DNA of 64,000 nucleotides from assembly GCA_024036415.1 (NCBI GenBank), contig JAMWET010003523.1, positions 297,501 to 361,500 of the forward strand, in the 5' to 3' direction. The stretch comes from Prochilodus magdalenae (lineage: Eukaryota > Chordata > Actinopteri > Characiformes > Prochilodontidae). A model generated the notes under the pieces. That model was not told where the DNA came from and searched no databases. It saw only the letters and a program-made list of their open reading frames with translations. Position 1 is the stretch's first letter. Every line of letters begins with the position of its first letter. The position numbers and the translations under genes were made by a program. Shown one piece after another: positions 36,449 through 47,947 of the stretch.

Positions 36449-36629
36449 GCACTGTACAATCCTTATGAATGTGCTCTATATATAACACAAAAGCTGGCCA
36501 CAGGGGAAGTTCATTCGTGACTGTGGCTGTCATTCCCATTCATCTCCCAAACGGAGGGGAGTGTACATGACAGCCAGCAGAGCCTCCATTTAGTGACAGC
36601 TTTGACCTTCTTCGATTAGACATCTCAAT

Positions 36630-36994
36630 TTCCTCTCTCTCTCTCTCTATCTCTCTCTCATTCTTTGGTATTCCTCTCACTCTCTTACTCTATTACTCTA
36701 TTTTCTATCTCTCCGCCTCTTTCTCTTTTATTTACACTCTCTTTCTATTTATCTGCCTCTTTCTCTATTTTTCTGCCCAATCTTTCTCCATGTCCTATCT
36801 CTCCCCATCTTTCTCTCTTTTATTTCCACTCTCTTTCTTTTTTTGCCTCATCCACTCTTTTTTCATGTCCTATCTCTCCCCCTTTTTTCTTCTATTTCCA
36901 CTTTTCTCTATGCTTCTGCCTCTCTCTCTTTCTTCTTTTCCTGTTCCTGGTCTTTTTCAATTTCTTTCTCTCTCTCTATCACACTCTCTCTCTT

Positions 36995-37052
<58 letters not shown>
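36630..37052. repeat. 420-base polypyrimidine tract
   Basis: Almost uninterrupted pyrimidines on the plus strand: CT microsatellite at the left edge, a CTCT/TTTC-rich core, and a pure CT run at the right edge (about 37009-37052). Three overlapping plus-strand frames (Ser/Leu/Phe-rich) and minus-strand Arg-Glu frames are by-products. Long mirror-like polypyrimidine DNA can form triplex (H-DNA). Confidence 0.95.
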
Positions 37053-37054
<2 letters not shown>

Positions 37055-37144
37055 GGCAGTCTGTGGGTATAGTGTGCAGTGTTGACAGTGAAGTATGACA
37101 GTTGAGAGTGTTTGACCTTGGGCCACCGTTTAGAGCCGGAGTCA

Positions 37145-37174
37145 CGCACACACACACATGCACACACACACACT
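37145..37174. repeat. (CA)n short microsatellite
   Basis: CA run interrupted by ATG; third microsatellite type within 1 kb. Confidence 0.93.
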
Positions 37175-38215
37175 CATAGCCGCTGATGCGCTGATGACCT
37201 TGCTATCATGTTTCAAACCTCCAGCACTCCACATATGAGCTGGAGAGCAGATTTCATTTCGAGGGCCAGGAGCCTTCTGTTTCAGTGCCCTTCTGTGCTC
37301 CACTTTTCCCACTACAGAAGCCTTGAGGAGTACTTCAGGCATGCTTGAGCAGCAAAATAAAAACTTGCTCTGGCTAAACACAACAAAATCCTTCTCTTTA
37401 AGTCTGTCAAGGCTCTCCAGCCATGGTCCATCACAAACTAACTTGGAAAACCAAGCAGGTATTATATTCAGATGCTTCACAAAATATAACCCAATCTCTA
37501 AGAAGACTAAGTGGGGCTGGAGAGTATGATGGCTTCTACAGTGTTCATGATAAATCGTGACATAATAAGCTTCTCTGAGCACTAGGTGAATATTGTCTGT
37601 ACATTTTAAAAGACTGTCTAAGGACTGTGCAGAAACACTGAATTCAAATCATTACAGTAGTTGGTTTATTGCTTTTATAATTGTACTGGTAGTAAAAATC
37701 ACCCCTTGGTATTTGTAAGGTCCCATGTTGACTGGCTGCTAACTTACTTGCCATAGCAGTGCTGATTCTCACTTCAATGGCAGCGAACTGTTTTTCTGGA
37801 AGCACTCTTTTCAGGTGTGACAATGCAGTGTTCCACACGATAATGAAGATATTGCACATTCTTTGTGTATTCAGTTTGAGGAACTAGTAACGATTCACTC
37901 GTTCCATCAATTTCTTGGGAAGTTGGGCAAGTTTTCCGATTTACCTTCATTTTAACATGCATTTTAATATAAAGTTTTTCAGCTAGGCTATGAAGGCCCA
38001 ACAGGGTAAACCAAGCTGCTACAGCTCCACCATGAGGCACAGCAGTACTGCAGCCCTATTTAGGAATACCATTAGCAGTAGCTCACCAAATGACGGGTGA
38101 AACAGCTAAATAACTTGACCTTTCCCTGAACTTTTATTTGAGCATATATATTTTTTCCTACCGACAACATAACAACATAAGTTTAATACCAGGGACTCCA
38201 CAGAATTCAGTTTTT
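37175..38215. other. Noncoding stretch, no gene seen
   Basis: The minus-strand frame 37142-37582 (146 codons) is the longest here. It begins beyond the CA tract and has no domain that I recognise. Codon use looks unstructured, so I do not call it. Confidence 0.45.
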
Positions 38216-38264
38216 GAGACATTCCAAAAGGTTAAAGGTAAAAGGCTACTTCATTCCTTGGATG

Positions 38265-38335
38265 TAGGGGAGCCAGTAATGGTCCTTTTTAGATGCTGGG
38301 GATGAGCCAGTAAAGGTCCTTTAAAGTAATGGTCC
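38265..38335. repeat. Short imperfect tandem duplication
   Basis: GAGCCAGTAATGGTCCTTTT is followed about 42 bases later by GAGCCAGTAAAGGTCCTTTA and then by GTAATGGTCC, a locally duplicated segment. Confidence 0.75.
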
Positions 38336-38620
38336 ATTGCCATTTCTCAAAAAGCCCCTGGTAATGCAGATGTAGCAGCAGATGACTGTGTCTAAACTCC
38401 CATACTCCAGACTAAATAGGACATTAAAAAAAAGAGCATTGGCAACAATAATTATGCACTTATGAAATGTACTACTATACAGTACAGTATGTGTGGTTTA
38501 AGATGCACCAGATGATTTTATTCTTTGCAATTTGAAGCTTTTTGCCATATATCAGTTTGCCATATCATACCTTAGTTTTATTTCTGAATTTTCATTCAGT
38601 TTTCTTCAGTTTGCATAAAA

Positions 38621-38701
38621 GAGGTGATCTAAAAAGTGGTCTAAGAGATGGTCTAAGAGATGGTCTGAGAGGTGGTCTGAGAGGTGGTCTGAGAGACGGC
38701 C
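38621..38701. repeat. 12-bp minisatellite
   Basis: About six units of a 12-base repeat with consensus GGTGGTCTGAGA, diverging toward AGTGGTCTAAGA at the left. Because the unit is a multiple of three it gives an open frame with a Gly-Leu-Arg-Asp/Gly repeat (within 38542-38787), which is most simply an artefact. Confidence 0.92.
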
Positions 38702-39340
38702 CTATAATTGCAGGTACACAGGTAAGAAGTCACTTATTTACTGTACATTACAAATTCATAGTTGGAGGGATATCTTGTTGTACCTGAACTGTGCACAGTT
38801 TTATCTGCAGAGGTTCAATAAATCAGGCTTTCTATTAGCACTCGCAGTAAATGCCTTGGATCAGAATCATGGGCAAAAAAACTCACCCAGGACACCCTTA
38901 AAATCAACATTAGTGTTGCTGCAGTAGCACAATAGTAACGAATCGATACATAGACAACTCATGGCACTTCTGGGATGTTTCTCCGGAATGCTGCTGTTGC
39001 AGCATGGCTAATAACTGGGGATTTCTTGCAGAGGACAGAAATTTCTCTAGCTTTGGTCTCTGTGTGGTCTCTCTTTTCCCAAAGAGGGAGAGAAGGAGAA
39101 TATGTGTGTGTGAGTGTGTGTACGCACGTTCCTGTGTCTATGGAGATGAAGTGAGAAGACAGACATAAAAGTGATGTTTGTTTCTCCCGCAGCAGAGGAA
39201 ATGTATCTCTTGTTCAAAAGTTCCCCTCAGCAGGGGGTCAAAGTCACTCAGGCATCTGTAAAAAGTTAGTTTTTCTTTTTTCCTTCTTTCTTTTCTTCCC
39301 CCATCTGCCTGTTTGCATCGCGTAGCTTTCAGCACTCATG
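38702..39340. other. Noncoding stretch
   Basis: Contains a short TG run at 39103-39122. No gene is recognised. Confidence 0.5.
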
Positions 39341-39344
39341 TTCT

Positions 39345-39610
39345 CCCAGAGAGGTGACAGCAGTGAAACAGAGACAGACTCTAATTAGAGAATTCTCTCG
39401 CCCTCCACTTGAACCACACGTGGCCCTCCCACAGGGGGGCCGTCAGAGCGATAAGAGTGGAGGAGACATTGGAAGACTGCTGATTGACAGCATAGGCCGA
39501 CCACTGGGGAGAAGGCCATTCTCCATACAAACCTGTTAATGCGACCTGCCAATTTAGCTCATCACAAGCAGAACCCTGCCCTGAGGTGGACAAGGGTCAA
39601 GAGTGACCAT
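39345..39610. promoter_or_regulatory. Candidate conserved noncoding block
   Basis: Less AT-rich island: CTCTAATTAGAGAATTCTCT (palindromic homeodomain-like core), CCACACGTGGCC (E-box CACGTG at 39417-39422), GCTGATTGACAGCAT (TALE/PBX-MEIS-like TTGACAG). No convincing exon. Inferred only from motif clustering and lack of repeats. Confidence 0.35.
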
Positions 39611-39672
39611 GCATTTCACAATCCAACCAAGGCAGCTGATCAGTTCTGATGCAACAAATTAGGTCCAGATCC

Positions 39673-39830
39673 ATACATAGTTTAAAAGACTGATATCAGT
39701 TAATTTAGGCTCAAACCAATTCTAATTCTTTGTGAAAGATTTTTACCTTATACATAGTTTAAAAGACTGATATCAGTTAATTCAGCTCATTAAACCAATT
39801 CAAGTTAACCCCTTTGTCTCAAGATTGTTG
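39673..39830. repeat. Tandem duplication, unit about 77 bp
   Basis: Two copies begin at 39673 and 39750 with ATACATAGTTTAAAAGACTG and continue TATCAGTTAATT; both include AAACCAATTC and end in a CTTTGT...ACCTTA segment. Copies have diverged by substitutions and small indels. Confidence 0.9.
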
Positions 39831-41865
39831 TACCTTATGCACTATACATGCCACATGTCATAAGTGTGACATAAATGATCATGTTCCATATCACAACTCA
39901 TTTCGGAAGCCATTTCGGAAGAAGTCTGGCCACTTCTGTCCTAAGGGTCCTTTTTATTTCTATCAAAATTAATTTGTTCAAATGCGCATTTTTGAGCAAA
40001 TTGTGTACTTAAGGTGCAATGTGCTAAAACTTAGTTAAAAGATTGCACAATTAACTAAAATTATCTTTATTACCTAATTAATTACAGAAATTAACCGATA
40101 GTTTACATACTCCACAGTTTGGAGTATGCCAAAGACATCTCTACCATCAGTTCAGCATAACAGCATGTAAAAGTAGCACTGCGTGGACAGCATATTCTAA
40201 CTTCTTTTCAATCACGTACAAGTTAGATCATTTAAATGCAGGCAGTCAAAAGGAAAATGAACACAACGATAGCTGAAGCTCTCTGCAAGTGACCATTATC
40301 ATCAGTGCCACCCATTCCTGGGAATGAAACACATTCGACAGCAAATAAAAGAAGTGATATAAACTGAAGCTAAACAAGAGTTCACATCACTGCAGAGGCT
40401 CAGATGAGCACAAAGGGACAAAGTCTGATGCTGAAAGTTTCTTCTAGACTAATTGTAGACTAACAATGAGAAGGGTCTGAGCTTTTCTTTGTTTATTAAA
40501 TTAGGGGCGGACACCGCAACTTTCTGATGAAATATGGTCCCCTATTTGTCAGACGTATGTATTTGACAGGTTGTGTCATCTTACAAACTGCTTCTCTAAA
40601 GAACCCTGACTAACTTCATATTCTTTTGCAAGGTGAGTATAATTACTACAGACAGTGCAGTGAATTTTGCAAAGCGCTGAATAAAAATCATTGCAAATGT
40701 AGATTTATTAATATCACATTTTATATGTAATATTTTAAATCACAGCAGGTTTGATTTTGTCTGTTCCAGCCCAGTTAAATCTCTGTTAAAAACTAAATAC
40801 TGTGATGTATATTGTGTATTGTTCAATGTCTTGAAGTATTGTGATATTTTATGTATTCCATTTCACCCTCCCATACCTTGTCCTAAAATGTACAGTTTGC
40901 TAAATACATGAAAATCAATGTTTATTCTCGAATTACAGGAATGAGGGAGGGAAGTCTAGACTCACCGGTACCTTCTGGACATTTGAACAGAAAAGAAACA
41001 TTGCATATACCTGTGTGGAATGATTTTAAGTACATAATAAATTGGGATATCTGCAATGCTGGTGTTTTGACAGTAATTAAGCCAGCAGCTATTCATCAAA
41101 ACGTGGTTAAATTAATGCGAGTGCACAGCTGCTGTACACCTAACAGTGCATTCAAAGCCAAGAGAATGGAGCAACTTGGAGCAATTCAATATGAAAGTGC
41201 TTTCTAATGTACTATGTGACACATGTGTCGCGTTGTATAGTTACTCTGATACAAAGCAAACAATATGTGCTTGCACATTTATTTCCGAATGAGCTGTGTT
41301 CATTTGAAAACCATCCAGAAATAAAATAAGCCTAGTGAATGTTATTTAATATAGCAATAGAAAAGACGTTAGCACATAGAACGATGTGCTGCAACACTTT
41401 AATTGAGTTTATGGGGTCATCAGCAAGGTCTCTGAAAGATTGCCAGCATGACTCTCAATTCAATACATCTACATAAGTTTGCTTATTTTTAATAGTTAGC
41501 TTCATAAATTAGATAAATAGGACTGAGTGCTCATATTTGTGGTTAAAACATTTTTATAGTTATTAATATACATGCTATCACATGCACAACTTCACCATAA
41601 AAGGCACTTCTGTAGAAAGCCTCATTGACATTCACTATTGGTCAAAAGACACCCCTATTTTTTATTAATAAATTATAGATTATATATTTGTAAAGATATT
41701 TATGCAGTTTAATGTCTCAATTCACTATGCAATTAAATTGTAAATTAAATATACAATAGAGCATCATAAAGAACCCTAGGAATCATTTAAACAATGTTAG
41801 TGTCTTCTTAAATAATGACTTTTCAAAGCCTCCTTTTTTTCAATTGTATTTAACTGCAAAATGCT
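39831..41865. other. Noncoding AT-rich stretch, no gene seen
   Basis: A small direct repeat CATTTCGGAAG occurs twice at 39899-39921. The 99-codon frame at 40908-41207 has no recognisable domain and its codon use is not distinctive; I leave it uncalled. Confidence 0.45.
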
Positions 41866-41869
41866 GGTT

Positions 41870-42665
41870 TAGGGTACCAGTCACTCTGTACCAAAAGTGC
41901 CAAAACTGAATCCAGACCCCCGAGCATCACTTTTCTTCCACCATGTTTAACAGTGGTCCATAGGACCTTCTTCCAGTCTTCAGTGCTCCACTTGCAGTGC
42001 TGCATGGCCCAGGAAAGCTTGTTTTCTTATTTTGCCATCTTAGCAATAGCTTTCTTACTGCCACTCAACCTGTCAAACCTGCAGCTCAAAGTTTTCTCTT
42101 CACAGCTGAAACTGAGACTTCCTTACTGTGACCAGTGTTAAGTTATGTTTGAAGGTGTTGTCCTGGGAGCCGCCTATCACGCAAGCTGTTGACTCTCAGA
42201 AACTAGCCTTGTAATTTTTTGTTGGGCCTTTGGACCTGTCAATCCTCATCCTGCAAGAGTTCTCCCCAGCTTCCAAGTGCTTTTTGATGGTATAGGAAAC
42301 TTTGCTCATTGACACTCTAACTCTTCTTTCCAGTTTCTCTAAAGAAAAGACCTGCACATTTAAGGGTTATAATTGTCAGTCCTTTTTTTCTTTCTTAATT
42401 GCCTTTTACTCACCATTACCATAGCCATATGCTACATCTAGCAGTGCAGTCCTGTTCAGGTGCATCCCTGAGTGTATAGTTACTCAGTCTGTTCCAATAC
42501 TGCTGCAGTACTGAGGGTTAACGAATGTTGGGACTGTTGCTGTAAAAGAATTCCTGTTTGTAACCAATTACCTGGAAACATTTCAAAGTGTTCCAAACCA
42601 TACCATTGGTGTGTGGTGTTGGAGTGACTAGCTTATTAGCTTTTGCGCAGTCTTATTTGTATGGG
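41870..42665 (-). pseudogene. Tc1 family C transposon relic (reverse)
   Basis: Read on the minus strand, the segment runs from a 5' noncoding end (about 42660-42430) through eroded transposase: a GGSQDNTFKHNLTLVTV-like linker region (about 42130-42200, frameshifted from the usual reading), then SVSAVKRKL-AAGLTG-VAVRK (about 42058-42122) and a KTSFPG..CSTASGALKTG stretch that is a shifted form of the family's 'RLAWAxxHxxWxxxxW' block (about 41955-42020). It ends at about 41870, before the rest of the DDE domain. In-frame stops and frame changes show it is dead. The plus-strand 62-codon frame at 41953-42141 is antisense. Confidence 0.85.
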
Positions 42666-43555
42666 TAACCTGAGACTTTAACATCAAGTGGCAAAAAATA
42701 TTCCCTATAGGTGAATTTTGTAAATATTATTAAACAATTCTCCAAATCCACAGTTTGATCACAGTTCAGCTAAGTTCATCTCCGGCAAATACCTACCGAA
42801 CTACATGAATGCTTTTGGTTATAGATGAGCCCGAGCTTTTATAGACATGGCACACGTTTTTTAGTTATTTTTATACATTTTATAGTTACTCTGCTTTTAC
42901 AAAACAATAAGTGCTTACTGATCCAAACTGTTCTTTAATGAGCCTCTGCATCCACTCAGAATAAAAGCCACAGTGGATGCAGCAATAAATGAAGCTTATT
43001 ACATATTTTATATAGAGATAGAAAACACAGTAGCACACAGAGGGTGCAGATTCTCCATGCTGATCTATTTTACTGGGCTCATAGAGAGTGGCATGTGTTG
43101 TAACGCCTTTGTCAGCATATTTAAAATGGCCTGACATAACAACAATAGCTTAAATAGGTGGGATGGCTTTTCCTAGCTTTACCATCTAGCTGTAGTGATG
43201 CAACAAAGATGAAACTTGGTCAATACTCAATATAAGATGACTCAGATCAGGGGGAAAAGGCCAGACACTACCAAAGTAAACAGTGTAGTGGCAGTAATTG
43301 TGGAATATCAGTACAATAGCTTCTAGGTTCTGTTCTTTAATTAAAGCACCAATATTGATACGCCAGTTTGCTTAGTCGAGCTTAGTGGACAGTGCGCACA
43401 AGATTCCATAAAACTTCCAGAAAGTTGCATTTACACAGCCAACAAAAGCATCAGTGCAGCATGTATACGAAGGAACCTTCTCCTCCATTTCTCCTTGACA
43501 GAAAAGCAGACACAAAGCAGAAAGAACAGACAATGGCAACCAGGCATGTGCCTCA
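42666..43555. other. Noncoding stretch, no gene seen
   Basis: AT-rich; the 83-codon minus-strand frame at 42886-43137 has no recognised family. Confidence 0.5.
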
Positions 43556-43559
43556 GGTA

Positions 43560-43859
43560 AGTGGAAAAGCCACCATGAGAGCCCATCTCCACACCCCTAA
43601 TCAATTCAGCACCCCTCCTCCTCCCTCACTTGCCAGAGCTGGCTCACACACTCAATTAAGGAGATTAGCATCAGGCGAGAGGGGAGGCGGGTGAGTGAAC
43701 TGAGCGTAGCTGTCTGGAACTGGAGTATGTGTGTGCGTCTACGGAGCTCAGCCCACCAGCCAGGAGGAAATCGATGCAGCCACGCTCCTCCCTACAGTGG
43801 CACTGCAAGGTGATAGCCATCAGGCCGTGTGACGGCCTAGCGTTACGAGAACGATAACA
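43560..43859. other. GC-richer noncoding block
   Basis: Repeat-free, less AT-rich sequence with CAATTAAGGAGATTAGCATC (homeodomain-like cores) beside the weak candidate exon. It may belong to the same conserved unit. Confidence 0.35.
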
Positions 43860-44104
43860 CCATACTTTCCTGGCAAATTGGTGCAAGCGGGTTTTCGGAG
43901 AAAGACGCCAAACAGCGAGAAAAAGAAATAAAGCACCTCTTCCGGAATATTCAGCAGGAAGAAAATAAAGATGTCAGATAAGATGCATGGCCACTCTGAC
44001 GGCATTTCCAGGAACACCACGGCTCCCTGTAGCAGCACCGAGCTAAGGCACCACAGAGTACCCTCGCTGGGAAAGATGGATGTCGTACTGTAAATCTCTG
44101 CCAT
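43860..44104 (-). CDS. Weak candidate exon (hydrophobic peptide)
   Basis: Minus-strand frame of about 80-94 codons that is unusual for this window: the third codon position is rich in C/G while the surroundings are AT-rich. The predicted peptide has two hydrophobic segments (LWCLSSVLLQGAVVFLEM, then DIFIFFLLNIPEEVLYFFFS) and a basic turn. Just upstream on the same strand is a pyrimidine-containing CTGTCTTCTGCATGGCAG that could be a 3' splice site, and AAAGTATGG near the other end could be a weak donor. I recognise no protein family. It could equally be the reverse of an unrelated conserved noncoding element. Treat as a hypothesis. Confidence 0.15.
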
Positions 44105-44545
44105 GCAGAAGACAGATTTGTTCTATATTCTACACTTTACACAACTCTAGGTGGGCCAAAACGTTAAAGCCGCTTTTACTAAAAGGCCAGAGAGTCTATG
44201 TTAGAATATGAAGTGTGGCACCCAAATTAAATGTAAGGCACCGGAAACAGTGCTAAGTGAAGTGCTCCATCCTGTAGTTCCATATTCAAAGCAGATGCTA
44301 AGTGCTTTTCCACAGCATGAAGTCCACTCATGGAGTCCCTCAGGACACTCGTCCACTGCCCAACTCTCAGACTGATTTAGCCCCCCTGTTTTAAACATAG
44401 AAACTAAAGTGCTTCAAGCTGAGTTACTCTGTCCCAAACACAGTGGGGAAACTCAGCTTCTGAAAATTTAAATGGAATACGTGTATATACATCTGTATAT
44501 GTATGCACAGAGCCTAGTCACATCATTTACAAACCTACGTAACAA
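44105..44545. other. Noncoding stretch, no gene seen
   Basis: No gene or repeat identified. Confidence 0.5.
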
Positions 44546-44547
44546 GA

Positions 44548-44812
44548 GCAGCTGTGTCTGATCTACTCATACCAGCGCAACACACACACACACACACACC
44601 ACCATCATGCCAGTGACACTGCAGTTCTGGGAATAATACCTGCTCATGGTGGCCCTGGTGGATGTCCTGATCACTGAAGAACCAGGTTAAAGGAGGCTAC
44701 CAAAGAATTCAAAGATGAACAGAAAAGTCTAAAATTTTAGAACTACAAAGTGCTACAATACTACAATATCGCAAGTGGAGCTGATAAACTGGACAACAAG
44801 TGAGACATTAAA
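44548..44812 (+). repeat. Unclassified repeat family U2, copy 2
   Basis: CAGCTGTGTCTGATCTACTC, a CA run (44581-44599), CATGCCAGTGACACTGCAGT, GGTGGCCCTGGTGGATGTCC, GAAGAACCAGGTTAAAGGAG and GTGGAGCTGATAAACTGGAC follow the order of a familiar fish repeat. The right half aligns with the 33.65 kb copy. A poly-A run lies just after it (44823-44837). Confidence 0.82.
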
Positions 44813-44929
44813 GTCAAAAGTTAAAAAAAAAAAAAAAGCCCACCATTGTCTACTTTTTTTGGCTGATTGATTGAGCTGCACTTCAAAACTATTTGTGACT
44901 GCTGTTATTTTTTACAGCCTTATTACTGT

Positions 44930-45345
44930 ACCTAACAGCCACAACTGTGGACATTCAGCGAGCATTGAAGCCCTCTGAGTCATCCTGTTGGTGCCAGCAA
45001 CATCAGCAGACAGCTAGGCAGGGCTACATGTACGCAGAACATTACGACAACTGCCCTGAACACTGCCAAAGACTGCAATGATGTCATGCCAGACTATCAT
45101 GGAGTAACTTAGAATGGCAGTGGGTCATTTTCAGTGATGGATCATGCTTTTGTCTTGGTGTAGACGACCAACGAATTTGTGTGTGGAGGCACCATGATCA
45201 GCGCCAAACATTTGTTGTTACACGGCCTGGTGTCACTCTACCTCCACCCCATATCAAATTTGGCTGGAACTTTGTGAGAATATTCAAGCTGCATGGGATG
45301 GATTATCACAGGACACCATTATGAACCTCTACAACTCTATGCCAA
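44930..45345 (+). pseudogene. Tc1 family A transposase relic
   Basis: Same family as 16.65 kb. Readable blocks: CHARLSWSNLEWQ (about 45088-45125), VIFSDGSCFCLGVDDQRICV (about 45126-45185), a WRHHDQRQTFVVTRPGV block, then the C-terminal NLAGTL-ENIQAAWDGLSQDT (about 45257-45320, shifted frames). The normally conserved SDES motif reads SDGS. As in the 16.65 kb copy, the segment between the 'VVTRPG' block and the C-terminal helix, which holds the second catalytic aspartate, is deleted. Confidence 0.9.
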
Positions 45346-45392
45346 GTATTTGGCATGTTTCAAACAAACTTCTGAATATATAGCCCAATAAA

Positions 45393-45862
45393 CCCTTATG
45401 AAACGATAATATATGGCAATGTATTGGAAAATATAGTGCAATATATTAAATAATATAATGTCATATATGGGAAACAAGTGCATATATTTTGCATATATTT
45501 ATATAGTGATAAATATATTACAATATATTGCATAATACATAAGGAATTGCCGCTTTTCATATATTGTATGGATGGTAGTATAATATATATATACATATAT
45601 ATTGTAATATATTTCATTTTATATGTAATAGACATCATATGTATTCCTCCATATGTGTTTGCATATATGATAATATATATAGTTTTATATATGTGACAAT
45701 ATATACATATATTGCCACATGTATGTATGTAAATATTGTCACATATATAAAACTATATATATTATCATATATTATATATATTTCCCATATATGACATTAT
45801 ATTATTTAATATATTGCACTATATTTTCCAATACATTGCCATATATTATCATTTCATAAGGG
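45393..45862. mobile_element. AT-rich foldback element with 82-bp inverted arms
   Basis: Arms 45393-45474 and 45781-45862 are reverse complements over 82 bases with one mismatch (C at 45404 against A at 45851). Ends read CCCTTATGAAA / TTTCATAAGGG. Inside is a perfect 39-base inverted repeat (45664-45702 with 45733-45771) and a 17-base one (45511-45527 with 45598-45614). There is no meaningful coding frame; the Tyr/Ile-rich frames on both strands are artefacts. It begins about 50 bases after the Tc1 relic. Most likely a foldback-type MITE; no target-site duplication was resolved. Confidence 0.9.
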
Positions 45863-47945
45863 AATATTGTTTTTTCTATTCTTTTTATGATAAGTAATAA
45901 ATATTACTGCCATTACATGCGAGGAGCTGCTTTAGGTCTCTGTATCTGACACAGCTGATAATTGGACTGGATCTGCAATATTTTGGTAATATTATTTGGT
46001 TAATAACTAATTGACTAATCAAAGTCATAACAGACCAACTAACAATTAACAACAATTGAACATGAATACAATAATGATAAAGTAATTATAGCCTCCTTGT
46101 TCTGCATCAGACGTCTTTTCAATCAGCATATGTAATTGGCTTATTTTGGTGCTGGTCTGTGCTTCATCCTTCCGATTCAAGATCATCGATGTGGTACCAT
46201 GTTTATAGACAAATTGTAAATAAAGATGCAGCAGTTGCTTCCTTTGACCAGGGAGGGAAAAACACACATTTGCTCTCTCAGCAGTCAGCAGCTGGCCTGT
46301 AAAAGCCCTAATCAGCTCCACCCCTGCTCACCATGAACAATTAAGCCTTGGCCCACAGAGCAATCCTATCATCCACGGACAGCCTGGACCATCAGGCCAG
46401 AAGCAGAGCAGACATACACTCCCCTCTTTTCTCTCACTCACTCACACACACAGCAACTGCCTCGCACAATGAAAGAGATTTAAATGGAAACCTCGAGCCA
46501 TGAGCTATAGGGGATAAGCAGTAGAGGAGAAAAATGGAAATTAATGAGCAGGAGGATGTGTTTATCTTCACATTACAGATTACAATGAGACATTAAAGAG
46601 GAATTTAGGTTCAATTCTATATGTATTCACCACTAAAGTAACATGAATAAATGTGTTTTGTGAATATGACTGAGTACCACTGCAAGCTAGTACAAGCATT
46701 TCACCATTTCACTGGCAGAACCCACCCCTGACACTGCCTGGATAGTAAAGAGTGCAAATACTCAAAAAGCATGCATGCATATATGTGGCTGTATCTAAAT
46801 GTAAGCGTGCATCTGGGTATTACGGTCCATCAGCTATTATGGGACAACGTGTCCAGTAATAGGGAATGTTACTGAGTCATAAAGCCATTCTTTTGTTCAG
46901 TTTCATCTTTTGTATTAGCCTATTTCCTTTTTCTCATTTGGAAGTAATACACTATAAGCACGAGCTGAAATTGGAATGAAAAGACTCTCTTTTTTTTCTT
47001 TTTTAAGAATTCTTTATTATTTGATGGTTCATGATTCACCCTACGCACTGCTATCTCACATGCGCTGTATATGGTTTCTGATTGCAGCAGAGAGCCGCAA
47101 TCCTGTTTTAGAAAGCTCTGCCCATAAGTGTGGCTGAGATAGAGAGTCACATCAGTGACTTGATTCAAGTCATGACTGTCTTGTGACTCGACTCAGAATT
47201 AAAGCCTAATTAAAGACAAACTGAATTTCAGCCTGAAACAAGAATTAAGGTTATATTTACATTGCTTAGTTAAAGTGGCATAAATACTATTTTGTGTCCT
47301 AACGTGACAGAGATTTGAATTTTCTCAGAGTTCTGTGGACACAAATAAGTTTTTGAATAGGACCTGGATTGGCTGTGTATCCGTTTCCTTGCCATGCAAC
47401 CTTAATGAAAAAACATCATTAACATGGCAGCAGTACCAAAGTTAGAGCAAGTACACACAGAAAAGTACTGCTTCTGACCCCTTCGTCCTCCTCTCATTCT
47501 AATAATGAGCTTCTTATATTTATTTATTTATATATATTTTTCTCCTGGTTAGCTTGTTTGTTTTTATGATGAGCATGTGGAACATTTCAGGACACAGGTT
47601 GGTTACATTAATGGCTTAAGGCGCTTAACCTATAGCAACATGAACCATCGTATTAGAGATATCCAGTCTGAGCAAGATTTCACATTTGAGCAATAAGACT
47701 TGAAATGTGAACATAGGACTAGGACTAGAACCTTATTGCTAAATTAATAAACCATTTTATTTTTGAATTTTATGTGCTTGACTTTACCTGTCAGTGTTCC
47801 TACAGCATGACTTTCTCTATCAGCTAACAGGACCATCAGGTTCTATTTAACGTCAAACAGCAAGTTTTTCATTACACAAGAGTCTTTATTTTGATGGACA
47901 GAATGAAGCACCACATACAACAAATGCAGTGTTTAAGGAAAAGAG
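45863..47945. other. Noncoding stretch; possible conserved block at 46260-46570
   Basis: The part 46260-46570 is less AT-rich (CCTAATCAGCTCCACC, GAAATTAATGAGCAGG) and may be regulatory. The rest is AT-rich with no gene. No repeat was recognised apart from poly-T patches near 46991-47005 and 47520-47540. Confidence 0.45.
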
Positions 47946-47947
47946 GC

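Noticed and set aside
37142..37582. 146-codon minus-strand frame
   Set aside because: No domain, ends in a CA-repeat-derived Cys-Val run, and lies in ordinary noncoding sequence.
45396..45696. Tyr/Ile-rich open frames on both strands
   Set aside because: Products of the ATA-rich palindrome.
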